DNA of 64,000 nt from assembly GCF_900110835.1 (NCBI RefSeq), contig NZ_FOJG01000002.1:2696556-2760555 (forward strand). Direction: 5' to 3'. The translations under genes were made by a program, and so were the position numbers. Below are positions 1 through 9,463 of the stretch, one piece after another. The notes under the pieces were generated by a model. That model had not been told where the DNA came from. It saw nothing but the letters and a program-made list of their open reading frames with translations, and searched no databases. Each line of letters opens with the position of its first letter. Position 1 is the first letter of the stretch. Origin of the DNA: Chitinophaga arvensicola (GTDB lineage Bacteria > Bacteroidota > Bacteroidia > Chitinophagales > Chitinophagaceae).

Positions 1-3000
1 TCTGCATTCAATGCCACGTGATTACCGGTGCCGCTGGCGCCTGTGTTGATGGTCGCACCATTTATTACCTGGGTAGTCCATACCGGCTGTTGAATGCGGC
101 TATCAATGGTATCTGTGAGGGCAATGTTGCGGGCGTATCCCGGACCACTATTGGTGAGCGTCAGTACATAAGTGATTTTATCACCTGCCGTGATGGTAGC
201 CGGACCATATTTACGGATGCTTAAACCGGTTTCACGGTTAACGACAGTACTCACCGAATCGCTGACGGACGGAATACCGGTACCCGATACCGTTACCCGG
301 TTCAGGATAGTGCCGTCGAAATCATCGTTGAGCGTGCCGGTTACCAGGATGGTCACATTATTACCTGCGCCGCCTGGTATATTCACGGTGGTATTGATAT
401 TATTATTATCCCCGGAGAATGGCCCGGTTACAGCAGCAGCGCCGTTGACCGTTACTTCCCAATGCGTATTTCTTACCTGTGCGGGTACCACATCCAGAAT
501 ATTCAGGCCCGTTGCATCAGAAGGACCGCTGTTGGTTACCACTACATTATAGGTAATAGCATTACCTGATACCGCCTGTGCGGGTCCGCTTTTTCTTACC
601 TGCACACCCGTGGCCTGACCGATGAGGGTGGTTACGGAGCTGGTGTTATTTGCCGGGTTGTAATCTGTAACACCATTTACGGTAACATTGGCAGTATTGG
701 TCAGGTTACCTGAAGGAGTGCCACCGCTCACGGTGCCGGTTACGGTGAACGTGATATAATTACCCGGACCCGCTGCTATTGTAGCCGGGATATTGATATT
801 GTTTCCGGTGCTGTCTACCCGGTTGCCGCCCAATACAGTAGCATTACCGGTTACAATCGCATTCCAGGCTACACCTGTAATAGCTGCCGGGATCTGATCA
901 TTGATCACCAGGTCGTCGGCGTTATTGGGTCCTGCGTTGAATACCTGGATGGTATAGCTGACAGCTTCGCCGGCAAATAATCTTTGCGGACCACTTTTCA
1001 CGATACTCACATCCGTGGATTTATCTACAGAAGTAGTCACCGAACTTTCTTTGTGCGAACCCGCTGTAACGCTGGCGGTATTTGTGATGGTAGTACCCGC
1101 AGTATTATTCACAATACCACGGATCACGATTACAATGCTGTTATTACCCACCGGAATATCTGCGGTGGTTTGCACCGTATTGGTAGTGCCGCTGACCGCG
1201 CCTGTCACCGTTGCAATTCCGGTAGCAGAAGCATTCCAGGACGCAACTGTGATAGCAGCTGGCACGAGATCTTCTATCTGTGCGCCGGTAATATTACCCG
1301 AGCCACCATTGGTGATCACCACGTTGTACTGGATGGAATCGCCCACATGTGTAATCGCGGGACCGCTCTTCGCAATACGTACCACCGGATCATTGTCTAC
1401 CACCGTTTGTACACTGCTGGTATTATCGAGCAGGTTAGGATCCACAATGGCGCTGCCTCCGGGGAAGCCGGTGGTAGCAGTATTAATAACAGTGGAGCCA
1501 TTGGCTACCGCCGGACTCATAATACCTTTAATGGTGACCAGCAGTGTGCTGCTATCAGCCGGGATATCTGCAGTGAGACTCACGTTACCGTTTCCGGCAG
1601 CAGGCGAAATATTTTTCACATTGCCGGTGAAGCTGGTGGTCCAGCTGGTGTTAAGCAATTGTGCAGGTAATACATCCGTTACCTGTACGCCGGTAGCATT
1701 GGAAGGGCCGGCGTTCTGGATACGGAGGGTATATTCCACCGGCTCACCGGCGGCCTGGTTAGCCGGACCGCTTTTCACGATGCGCAGATTAGCCAGGCGT
1801 GATACGGTTGTCAGCACACTGGCAGTATCTCCAACCGGTGTCACGGATGGATCATTGAGTGCGATAGCCGTATTGGTAATGGTGGTGGCGTTGTAATCCG
1901 GATCTACTTTTCCATCTACCTGTATGCGGATGGCGGCCAATGAGGTATTCGGAATATCCGCCTGCAGGAGAATATTACCGGTGCCGGTATTGCCGCTGTT
2001 AATCACGGCGCCGTTGATGGCGGTGGCGGTCCAGGTAGCATTTATAATACCTGCTGGTATTACGTCTTTGATAGTGACATTTGTGGCACTGCCCGGACCA
2101 TTGTTGGTAACGTCTACATTGTAACGGATCGGGTTACCGGCAGTGAGACTGGCAGGTCCGGATTTATTGATGTGCAATACCGCTTTGCGGGTAACCAGTG
2201 TATTTACCTGGGAACTAACCGGTGGTATACCTGGTTCTGCTGCCGCTACTGTGGCTTTATTCACGAGGGTGCCAGACAGGTCATCTTTTATAACGCCGGC
2301 AACAACGATGTTAATAAAGTTTGCTTCGCCAACCGGGATATTGGTAGTGAGCCGAACGATATTGCCGGCGCCTCTTGCACCGGCAGTAATGCTGGCGCCG
2401 CCACTGGCAGTGGCAATCCAGTTCGCATTCAGTACGGTTGACGGAATTGTATCAGTGATGATGGCGCCCACCGCATCGCTGGGTCCTACATTAATCACTT
2501 TCACACCGTATACAATGGGTTCGCCCGCGTGTGCAGTAGAAGGACCTATTTTGCTGATAAGCAATCCTGGCTTGCGACTTAATACGGTTACCACCGTATC
2601 AGAGTTTACCGGTGGAATACCAGGTTCTGCCGGCGCTACACCTGCAAAGTTAGTGATACTAGGCGCGGTAACAGCGGCAGGTATTGTTGCGGTGATGATG
2701 ATATCAATCACACCTGTTTTTGCAGGTACGCTGCCGACTATACGCAGCAGGTTGCCCGTACCCGTAGCTCCGGTGCTGATGGAAGCGCCGCCGCTGGCAG
2801 TAGCAGTCCAGGAAGTAGCATTCAGTATCTGCGGGAGGTTATCGGCAATCACCGTATTTAATGCGTTGGAAGGTCCGAGATTGGTCACCTGCAGGCGGTA
2901 AGTGATCTGATCTCCGGCGCTGGCCGCAGCAGGACCTGATTTACGGATTTTTACATTTGGTTTTTGTACAACGGTGGTGACAACCGGGTTGGAAACACCA

Positions 3001-5690
3001 GGTGTAGCACCCGCTTCTGATGGCTGGTAAACAGCGGAATTGGTGAAGCTACCGCTGAAGGCAGGATCAACTATTCCATTTACCGTGATGGTAATAAAAT
3101 TATTACCACCGCCATTGATATTTGCATCCAGGTTTAAGGTATTACCGGTACCTGTTGCTCCACGTATAATAGTGGCGTTTCCGCTGGCAGTAGCTGTCCA
3201 GGTAGTTTGTTGTATAGCGGCCGGAATCTGATCATCCACAATCAGGTTGATGGCATCTGACAAACCGGTATTTCTCACAATAATGGTATATACAATCGCT
3301 TCGCCTGCACTGAGCGTAGCCGGACCGGATTTACTGATGCTCAGGGTGGGAATTCTTCTTACCCTTACTACTTTGGTAGCGCTCACAGGAGGTACCGCTT
3401 CCGAAGGAGTAGCAGTAGCCGTATTCCGCACAATACCTTCCAGCGCAGCGGATACTTTTCCTTTAACAGTAATGATCAGTTTATTAGCAGCGAGGCCACC
3501 AGGAATAGATCCGGTGAGCCGGATGTTATTTCCTGAGCCGGAAGCATTGCCGCTGATAGTGGCAGCGCCCTGCGCCACGGCAGACCATTGTACACCGCTG
3601 ATTTCAGCAGGCACCACATCTGTTACCACGAGATTTTGCGCGTCGGCTGTATTCTGATTGGTAACTTCTATCGTGTAGGTAACAGTATCTCCGGCTAATA
3701 TCAAATCAGCTGCTGATTTGGTAATGGCCAGTTGCGGCAGCCGGGTTACTGTGGTCACCTTGGTAGAAGAATCGGCGGTACCTTCTCCTGGTGCGGGAGT
3801 AACCACTGCTTTATTATTGATTTGTCCGGAGAAAGTAGGATCAATTTTACCTCTTACGGTGATGGTGATATTATTGATATTACCGGCAGCAATATCAGCA
3901 GTGAGTGCAATATTATTACCAACGCCTGCGCTGGCGCCGCTGATAGAAGCATTGCCGTTAGCCACCGCATTCCAGATCACGCCATTTATAGTGGCCGGAA
4001 CGATATCCTTGATAGTTAATGCACGCGCATTACTTGGACCATTGTTGACCGCCTTGATAGTATAAGTAATAATAGCCCCGGCACTGGCCGTATCAGGACC
4101 AACTTTGGTGATGGACAAGGCCGATTGCCTGTTGATGGTAGTTACCACCTCATTGGAATTCACCGGTGGAATACCTGCCTCTATGGGTATTACCTGTGCT
4201 GTGTTATGGATCGGATTAAACGTAGGTGGCAGAATGGTACCGGTAATGATCACCCGGATAGTAGCTCCGGCATTAATATCTGCCGAAACAACCACCAGGT
4301 TTTTATTACCCGTTGCGCCGTCTCTGATGACACCGGTGCCAGTCAGCACAGCGGCTGTCCAGCTCACATTATACAATGCCGGTGATACCACATCGCGGAT
4401 CGTGGCGTTGGTAGCATTGGAAGGTCCCTGATTGGTTACATCCACGGTGTAGGAGATCTGTTCTCCGGCTACCGCCGTAGCAGGGCCACTCTTCTGAATA
4501 GAGAGCTTCAGGGATTTTTGCACCACTGCAAGATCAATATCTGTAACAGGAGGAATACCCGGTTCCGCAGGCGTGGCAACGGCACGGTTCAGGATAATAC
4601 CTGCATAATCCGGGCTAACGGTACCGGTTACATGAACAATAATACGATTGGAAGCGCCTGCCGGAACGTTACCGGTAACACTGATCCGGCTACCACTGCC
4701 GGAAGCTCCGGCAGTAACAACAGCGGCTCCCTGCACGGTGCTGGTCCAGGTTACATTCTGAATGGCTGCCGGCACGGTGTCGGTAATCACTGTTCCCACC
4801 GCGTTACTCGGCCCGTTATTCATCAGCGTGAGTACATAGTCTATTTTTTCACCTGCAATAGCGGGTCCTGCGCCGGTCCGGGCTTTATCAATCAGCAAGC
4901 CGGGCGAACTGGAAATAAGGGTATTCGTTGTATTCGAATTTACCGGCGGCACAGTGGTTTCGGTTGGCGTAACCGTAGCTGTGTTGAGGATATTGCCGGT
5001 AGCATCTGCATTCACAGTACCTGTAATACTGATATATACTTTACCTGTATCTGCCGGAAAATCGGCCACAAGACGCAGATTATTACCAGTACCTGTTGCC
5101 CCGGAGGTAATCACTGCTTTTCCGGTGGAAACAGCCGACCAGCTTACATTACTCAGTTTGGAAGAAATCACATCCGTAATCACAGCTGCCTGGGCATCAC
5201 CTAATCCCTCATTTTCCACTACCAGGGAGAATTTAATCGCTTCCCCGGCCACAGCGGTAGAAGGCGCTGTTTTTATGGCGTCAAAGAAAGGTCTCCTGGC
5301 AGCGCTGATCACTGAAATCGCAGTAGCACCATTGGCATCCACCTGGTCCAGCGACACCGCATCTATTTCGTTCGTAATAGTACCTTCAAAAGATGACAGA
5401 ATTTTCCCGTGGACAATAATATATACATCCGCGTTACCTACCGGTATAGATGCATTCAGATCAATCTTGTTATTGGTAGAATTATTTTGCAGGATCTGCG
5501 CCGCACCGGTAGTAGCGTAGATGATATTCTTTACCTGGATACTCGCAGGGATCGCATCTACCACATGCACATTGGTGGCGTTACTGGGACCGATGTTAGC
5601 GACCACCATTTCGTAATCCACATCCTGCCCTGATAAGTAAGGACCGGATTCCAGCACCGTTTTGGTGACACGGATATCCGCCTCGCTTCT
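1..5690 (-). repeat. DUF11 repeat array of the first giant protein (15 visible units)
   Basis: Units of about 375-405 bp encode a beta-sandwich repeat. Each opens with a Lys followed by a Gly-Pro-type turn, continues with a G-x-x-I-x-Y strand and an N-x-GPSxA turn, then a T-D-x-x-P motif, a tryptophan strand, an IPAG-like turn and an N-x-A strand near the end. The first unit starts at the residues ADIRVTK near nt 5680. The units diverge at the nucleotide level, so they are old coding repeats rather than recent slippage products. Two neighbouring units are 1389-1793 (135 codons) and 1017-1388 (124 codons). Confidence 0.88.
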
Positions 5691-7754
5691 GTAACGAAGC
5701 ACTACCAGGTCTGAATCCGGCGGACAAACACCATTGGAGATAATCCAGGCTAAAGTAGCAGTGGTATTGGGGTTCAACGTAATCAGCGTTCTGGGATTAG
5801 TGGGATTGCTCACCACCGCAGTACCGCTGATCAGCGCCCATCTGCCCGTACCTACGGCAGGCGCGTTCGCCGTCATATTAAATGCCCCCGTATTATACTG
5901 TGTCTGATCCGGACCCGCATCTGCTTTAGTAGGCGCAGGTATTACGGTGATCCTTACTATACTGGAGGTAGCTAAACAGGTGCCATTGGCAATGCCCCAT
6001 CTGAACTGATAGGTACCAGTAGTGAGCCCGCTGACGGTTGTTGCGTTATTATGATTATCTGCAAAAACGGCGGTATTGGGACCGCTGATCTGCGTCCAGG
6101 TACCCACACCCACTGTTGCCACATTACCTGCCAGCGTAGTGGAAGTAACGGCGCACAATTCCTGGTCGGGGCCCGCCACCGCCGTTGTGGGCGGCGCATC
6201 TATCACTAACGTAAACGGATATAACGCGGAACTACAGTTTACCGTGCTGTTTCTGAAACTGATTGTAAAGTGGTAAGTTCCGGGCGCTGCGCCGGCGGGT
6301 ATCGTTATCCGGACGGGCGAGCCGGAAAGCGCCATATTGGTAACCGGTACAAAGCCAGGCAGGTCTGTGCTGACAATACTATATTGATTGGGTGTACCGG
6401 AAGTAATGGTATACGGGAGATTAACCAACACGGTTCCTGCGCAAACATTGGTCACCGCGCCGAGTGTAGCGGTAATCTGCGGACTTACATTCACCAGGAA
6501 AGATTGCGATACGCCGTCGCCCTGACAGCCACTTACCGTAGCGGTTACACGATAATAGCGGGAGGCCGTTAATGCGCCGGTATTAAGAGTAGCACCTGTT
6601 TGTCCGGCTACTGTAGTCCACGCAGTGCCATTAGTACTGGTTTCCCAGAGATAGGTAAAGCCGGTAGTGGGTGTACCGGTACCTGCCTTAGGTGTGACCG
6701 TTGCCGTTAATGTAGCAGCCGTATTGTAACAAATAGGTTGCTGCCCGCTGATGGCCACTGTAAAATCAATTACTTTCAACTCGATAGGCGTAGACACCAC
6801 CCGGCAATTGAGGTTATTGATTTCCGCCTGACCACCGGCTGCCACTACACGATATTCAAATCCTGCCTGCGCATTGGTTACCTGGAAAGTATGCTGGTTA
6901 TTTCCCTGGTTATTTATTACGCCCCCTTCATTCACCCAATCGGTAGCACCCAGTGCTCTTTTCTGTAACTGGAAAAAGTAGGTAGAATAACTACCTGCAG
7001 GTAAACTTACGGTCACACTCGTACTGGCGCCACTGCAAACCACGCCTGCAGCCTGTGTAAAAGTGATCGGAGGACCACAAGCCGCAAAAGCAATGTCATC
7101 CAACGCCAGGTCATTACCATTACTATTGGGTGTATTACTATAGATTCTTAAGATCACAGAACTGGTAGTAGCCGGCATCTGAAAAATACCAGCCTGTCGT
7201 ACCCACGTACCCGGAGCCGAGTAGCTTACCTCGCCTGTAGACACCGAAGTAATAGGCGTTCCATTCGGGTTGTTGGCATCCACAATATCAAAACGCAGAC
7301 TGGGTTTCGATACACCATTCTGCGGATTGATGTTCATGATCCAGGCGGAAAATTCAAAGGTAGTACCGGCGCATAAGCCGGTAATAGTTCTTTCATAAAA
7401 TTTTCCGGGGCTGGCTTCTGCATCCACCACCATGCAATAGCCGGTGCCGTCTGTGGAAGTATGATCGGGGCGGTCTACAAAATAAGTGTTGTTATAGCCA
7501 CGGGTAGTATTACTGATGGTGTACTGACCTGGATAAGGTCCGGTAGGGCGACTTGCGCCAGCGGGACTATAATAGGCATAGGTAGTAATGCCTGCCGGCA
7601 ACGGGCCTCCCAGCGTGGGTTTCGCAGCAGTAGCCGCCTGGCCGAAGGTTTCCTTAAAAACAGGATCGCCGAGGGAACCGGTACATTGCTGGGCGCTCAC
7701 CTTTGAAACGGTAAGCATACCTAACAATACAAGTACAGACAAAGAACGTTGCAT
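1..7754 (-). CDS. Giant secreted DUF11-repeat surface protein, C-terminus beyond the window
   Basis: The frame is open from an ATG at 7754 down to base 1, giving 2584 codons with no stop, so the 3' end lies outside the window. Residues 1-22 form a signal peptide ending in VSAQ. Residues of about 23-230 look like a lectin-like or carbohydrate-binding module that begins with Cys and ends LALDDIAFAACGP. Ig/PKD-like modules follow to about residue 688, including one that starts AGPDQELC. From nt 5690 onwards there are 15 DUF11-type repeats of about 126 residues, the last one cut by the edge. The likely role is a cell-surface adhesin or matrix protein exported by the type IX system, but the sorting domain is not visible here. 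The gene stands alone, 397 bp downstream of the DUF92 gene. It differs from the second giant protein (26468-39463) in its lectin-like N-terminus and in proline-rich linkers inside many repeats. Confidence 0.88.
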   Translation of the reverse strand, partial: MQRSLSVLVLLGMLTVSKVSAQQCTGSLGDPVFKETFGQAATAAKPTLGGPLPAGITTYAYYSPAGASRPTGPYPGQYTISNTTRGYNNTYFVDRPDHTSTDGTGYCMVVDAEASPGKFYERTITGLCAGTTFEFSAWIMNINPQNGVSKPSLRFDIVDANNPNGTPITSVSTGEVSYSAPGTWVRQAGIFQMPATTSSVILRIYSNTPNSNGNDLALDDIAFAACGPPITFTQAAGVVCSGASTSVTVSLPAGSYSTYFFQLQKRALGATDWVNEGGVINNQGNNQHTFQVTNAQAGFEYRVVAAGGQAEINNLNCRVVSTPIELKVIDFTVAISGQQPICYNTAATLTATVTPKAGTGTPTTGFTYLWETSTNGTAWTTVAGQTGATLNTGALTASRYYRVTATVSGCQGDGVSQSFLVNVSPQITATLGAVTNVCAGTVLVNLPYTITSGTPNQYSIVSTDLPGFVPVTNMALSGSPVRITIPAGAAPGTYHFTISFRNSTVNCSSALYPFTLVIDAPPTTAVAGPDQELCAVTSTTLAGNVATVGVGTWTQISGPNTAVFADNHNNATTVSGLTTGTYQFRWGIANGTCLATSSIVRITVIPAPTKADAGPDQTQYNTGAFNMTANAPAVGTGRWALISGTAVVSNPTNPRTLITLNPNTTATLAWIISNGVCPPDSDLVVLRYRSEADIRVTKTVLESGPYLSGQDVDYEMVVANIGPSNATNVHVVDAIPASIQVKNIIYATTGAAQILQNNSTNNKIDLNASIPVGNADVYIIVHGKILSSFEGTITNEIDAVSLDQVDANGATAISVISAARRPFFDAIKTAPSTAVAGEAIKFSLVVENEGLGDAQAAVITDVISSKLSNVSWSAVSTGKAVITSGATGTGNNLRLVADFPADTGKVYISITGTVNADATGNILNTATVTPTETTVPPVNSNTTNTLISSSPGLLIDKARTGAGPAIAGEKIDYVLTLMNNGPSNAVGTVITDTVPAAIQNVTWTSTVQGAAVVTAGASGSGSRISVTGNVPAGASNRIIVHVTGTVSPDYAGIILNRAVATPAEPGIPPVTDIDLAVVQKSLKLSIQKSGPATAVAGEQISYTVDVTNQGPSNATNATIRDVVSPALYNVSWTAAVLTGTGVIRDGATGNKNLVVVSADINAGATIRVIITGTILPPTFNPIHNTAQVIPIEAGIPPVNSNEVVTTINRQSALSITKVGPDTASAGAIITYTIKAVNNGPSNARALTIKDIVPATINGVIWNAVANGNASISGASAGVGNNIALTADIAAGNINNITITVRGKIDPTFSGQINNKAVVTPAPGEGTADSSTKVTTVTRLPQLAITKSAADLILAGDTVTYTIEVTNQNTADAQNLVVTDVVPAEISGVQWSAVAQGAATISGNASGSGNNIRLTGSIPGGLAANKLIITVKGKVSAALEGIVRNTATATPSEAVPPVSATKVVRVRRIPTLSISKSGPATLSAGEAIVYTIIVRNTGLSDAINLIVDDQIPAAIQQTTWTATASGNATIIRGATGTGNTLNLDANINGGGNNFITITVNGIVDPAFSGSFTNSAVYQPSEAGATPGVSNPVVTTVVQKPNVKIRKSGPAAASAGDQITYRLQVTNLGPSNALNTVIADNLPQILNATSWTATASGGASISTGATGTGNLLRIVGSVPAKTGVIDIIITATIPAAVTAPSITNFAGVAPAEPGIPPVNSDTVVTVLSRKPGLLISKIGPSTAHAGEPIVYGVKVINVGPSDAVGAIITDTIPSTVLNANWIATASGGASITAGARGAGNIVRLTTNIPVGEANFINIVVAGVIKDDLSGTLVNKATVAAAEPGIPPVSSQVNTLVTRKAVLHINKSGPASLTAGNPIRYNVDVTNNGPGSATNVTIKDVIPAGIINATWTATAINGAVINSGNTGTGNILLQADIPNTSLAAIRIQVDGKVDPDYNATTITNTAIALNDPSVTPVGDTASVLTTVSRLANLRIVKSGPANQAAGEPVEYTLRIQNAGPSNATGVQVTDVLPAQLLNTSWTTSFTGNVKNISPAAGNGNVSLTADIPADSSTLLVTIKGIMSPAVANGSTVINTATTGFPGGSAIVDPNLLDNTSSVQTVVDNDPVVRIAKSGPAITHVGDSIQYNVVITNGGSGNITGAQIEDLVPAAITVASWNASATGIATVTGAVSGTTNTVQTTADIPVGNNSIVIVIRGIVNNTAGTTITNTASVTAGSHKESSVTTSVDKSTDVSIVKSGPQRLFAGEAVSYTIQVFNAGPNNADDLVINDQIPAAITGVAWNAIVTGNATVLGGNRVDSTGNNINIPATIAAGPGNYITFTVTGTVSGGTPSGNLTNTANVTVNGVTDYNPANNTSSVTTLIGQATGVQVRKSGPAQAVSGNAITYNVVVTNSGPSDATGLNILDVVPAQVRNTHWEVTVNGAAAVTGPFSGDNNNINTTVNIPGGAGNNVTILVTGTLNDDFDGTILNRVTVSGTGIPSVSDSVSTVVNRETGLSIRKYGPATITAGDKITYVLTLTNSGPGYARNIALTDTIDSRIQQPVWTTQVINGATINTGASGTGNHVALNA

Positions 7755-8151
7755 AAAAATTCCTATAGAAGACGTTACTACAGACGCCTTCTGTTTACAT
7801 AGAGACATGGACCATCTACTCACCATAAAGATTCAGCATTTGAAAAATGAATATCCCGTCCAATGATTGCGTTGTAACACGGGATCAACACGCATTGATT
7901 CATGACAGACAAAGGGTTTCCATACGTGCACAGAGGACACGCTGCAACCCATAGTGTATGAGCTACAAAAACTATTTTTTACCAACAAAACGGGTGATAC
8001 TTCATCAACCTACATACATCCGATCGACAGCAAGTGTATCTTTCAGGAGTTATCAACAACGAAAATGGCAGAAAGTTTACAAAATTTTTCTTTTGAGGCT
8101 GGAATGCCTTTTAAGCGCGGATCACAAAAGATTTCTAAGGTGCAATAAATA
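7755..8151. other. 397-bp intergenic region upstream of the giant gene
   Basis: No convincing gene is present; the short open frames on both strands lack family features. It should hold the promoter and 5' leader of the giant minus-strand gene that starts at 7754. I saw no clean match to the Bacteroidota TTTG / TAnnTTTG promoter in the right orientation and no strong hairpin downstream of the DUF92 stop at 8152. Confidence 0.6.
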
Positions 8152-8877
8152 TTAAAGAAGATAACATATCATGGCAACGAGTGCGGCAAAAAGGGTGTTG
8201 CCGAAATTCACGAGGTCATTTCCGATCAGGTGCTTACGTTCCAGTGTGGCGCCGAGGAGGGAATCCGCCAGGTTACCGGCAATACCAGCCAGGGCAACAA
8301 TCCATACACTTTCGTCCATACCAAAACAAATCCCGCAAAGCAATGCCAGGACACCGGCACCGGCAGCGCCCAGGAGGGTTCCTTCCAGGCTGATTACACC
8401 ATCAAGGCCCCTGGCTTCTTTTTTAAAAGTAACGATATTATAAAAATGACGGCCGTATACCATGCCCAGCTCGGAGGACAAGGTATCTGCTGTAGCAGCA
8501 GCCAGGCTGGCGGCCAGCATTGTGATGTACATGTCTTCGCAATCCGGGTTTACCAACGCCAGCAGCCCCATGATAGCCGCCACACCGCCATTGGCAAATA
8601 CCTGACCGGCAGTGCGTTGCTCCGGATGTTTTTCCCCCGGCAATGTTTTCAGGTGTCGCTGATGTGAAGTCGCTTTTACGCCCATGATGAAAAAGGCGCC
8701 CAGCAGAAATAAACCACCATAACCACTCCCTGCGGCTACCAACAAGGCTACTATAGCAGCCATTACACCACCGGAAAGGGTCAGTTTACGAAGTTTTACA
8801 CATAGTACGGCGATGGCGATAATCACCACGGGAATAATCAGCTGGTAGTAAGAAGTCAGTTGCATAGCGAAGCGCAA
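8152..8877 (-). CDS. DUF92 family integral membrane protein
   Basis: This 241-residue protein is almost entirely hydrophobic, with about six or seven membrane segments. It carries the family motif A-D-T-L-S-S-E-L-G at residues 130-138 and a conserved G-N-L-A-D-S-x-L-G stretch near the C-terminus. DUF92 proteins (PF01940) are related to plant VTE6, a phytyl-phosphate kinase, and to CTP-dependent polyprenol kinases. A role in isoprenoid alcohol phosphorylation is therefore possible but not shown for bacterial members. The length is normal for the family. An alternative ATG lies four codons in (MQLTS). The DUF5946 gene is 31 bp upstream on the same strand, so the two may share a transcript. Confidence 0.85.
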   Translation of the reverse strand: MRFAMQLTSYYQLIIPVVIIAIAVLCVKLRKLTLSGGVMAAIVALLVAAGSGYGGLFLLGAFFIMGVKATSHQRHLKTLPGEKHPEQRTAGQVFANGGVAAIMGLLALVNPDCEDMYITMLAASLAAATADTLSSELGMVYGRHFYNIVTFKKEARGLDGVISLEGTLLGAAGAGVLALLCGICFGMDESVWIVALAGIAGNLADSLLGATLERKHLIGNDLVNFGNTLFAALVAMICYLL

Positions 8878-8908
8878 AACTATGCAAATATCTCATTCCT
8901 GTTTTCTT

Positions 8909-9400
8909 TTAAATATATGGGGCGGTTTTTTCCTTTACCCAGTCGTGGTAGACCTGCCAGCTGTCCCATACCGACTGCGCCCATTTTTTCATAGCAGCAT
9001 ACAGCTCTTCCTCCGTGGTGGCTTTTAGTACATCCGCTACCGTGATACTACCAGCCGGCGCTGGTGGCGGGGTGAGTGCCTCCCAGGATTGCCGGGGAAT
9101 GATACTGTGAATGTGTTGCACCTGCCGGCCGGTATAATTTTTCTCCAGGGCCAGATACAATCCGATAAGCGCAAAAACGGTGGTGACCGTACGGCTCACA
9201 CCGCCGGCGTGCTGGGCGCCATAAGCATCTACGGATAACTGGTGATGAAAATCGGGATGTTTAAAAGCAAACGTGCGGGAAGAGAGTTGATTGAAAAGCT
9301 CCAGGCATTCACCGGAGGCATTGTACCTTTCCGAAGGGGCTAATTGCTGATACGCAAGATGTAATTTACAGCCCGGGCAAATGATATTGTTTTCTGTCAT
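8909..9400 (-). CDS. DUF5946 family protein with an N-terminal CxxC
   Basis: This is a 163-residue soluble protein with no signal peptide. It has a CPGC motif at residues 8-11, a further Cys at 32 within an Y-x-A-S-x-E-C segment, and a conserved H-Q-L-S-V-D-A-Y-G-A-Q-H stretch at residues 53-64. This arrangement matches the DUF5946 family, whose function is unknown; the Cys and His residues suggest metal binding. The start ATG at 9400 is preceded by only 63 bp before the stop of the TlpA gene, and that gap contains a long inverted repeat (9415-9458). Confidence 0.7.
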   Translation of the reverse strand: MTENNIICPGCKLHLAYQQLAPSERYNASGECLELFNQLSSRTFAFKHPDFHHQLSVDAYGAQHAGGVSRTVTTVFALIGLYLALEKNYTGRQVQHIHSIIPRQSWEALTPPPAPAGSITVADVLKATTEEELYAAMKKWAQSVWDSWQVYHDWVKEKTAPYI

Positions 9401-9414
9401 ATGCTGCTGGAATT

Positions 9415-9458
9415 AATGCTGGTGTAAATACTAAAAATAAGGATTTTACACCAGCATT
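9415..9458 (-). repeat. 14-bp perfect inverted repeat between operons
   Basis: The arms are 9415-9428 and 9445-9458, fully complementary (AATGCTGGTGTAAA and its complement), with a 16-nt loop. The element lies just after the TlpA stop at 9464 and just before the DUF5946 start at 9400. On the minus strand the stem is not followed by a proper U-run. It is therefore better read as an mRNA 3'-end or stability hairpin, or a regulator site, than as a textbook intrinsic terminator. Confidence 0.7.
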
Positions 9459-9463
9459 CTCTA

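Noticed and set aside
1015..1896. Long plus-strand open frames within the giant genes (e.g. 1015-1896, 2143-2901, 36030-36947)
   Set aside because: They lie opposite the DUF11 repeats, and their Val/Ala/Pro-rich translations repeat with the same period. They are shadows of the repeat coding strand.
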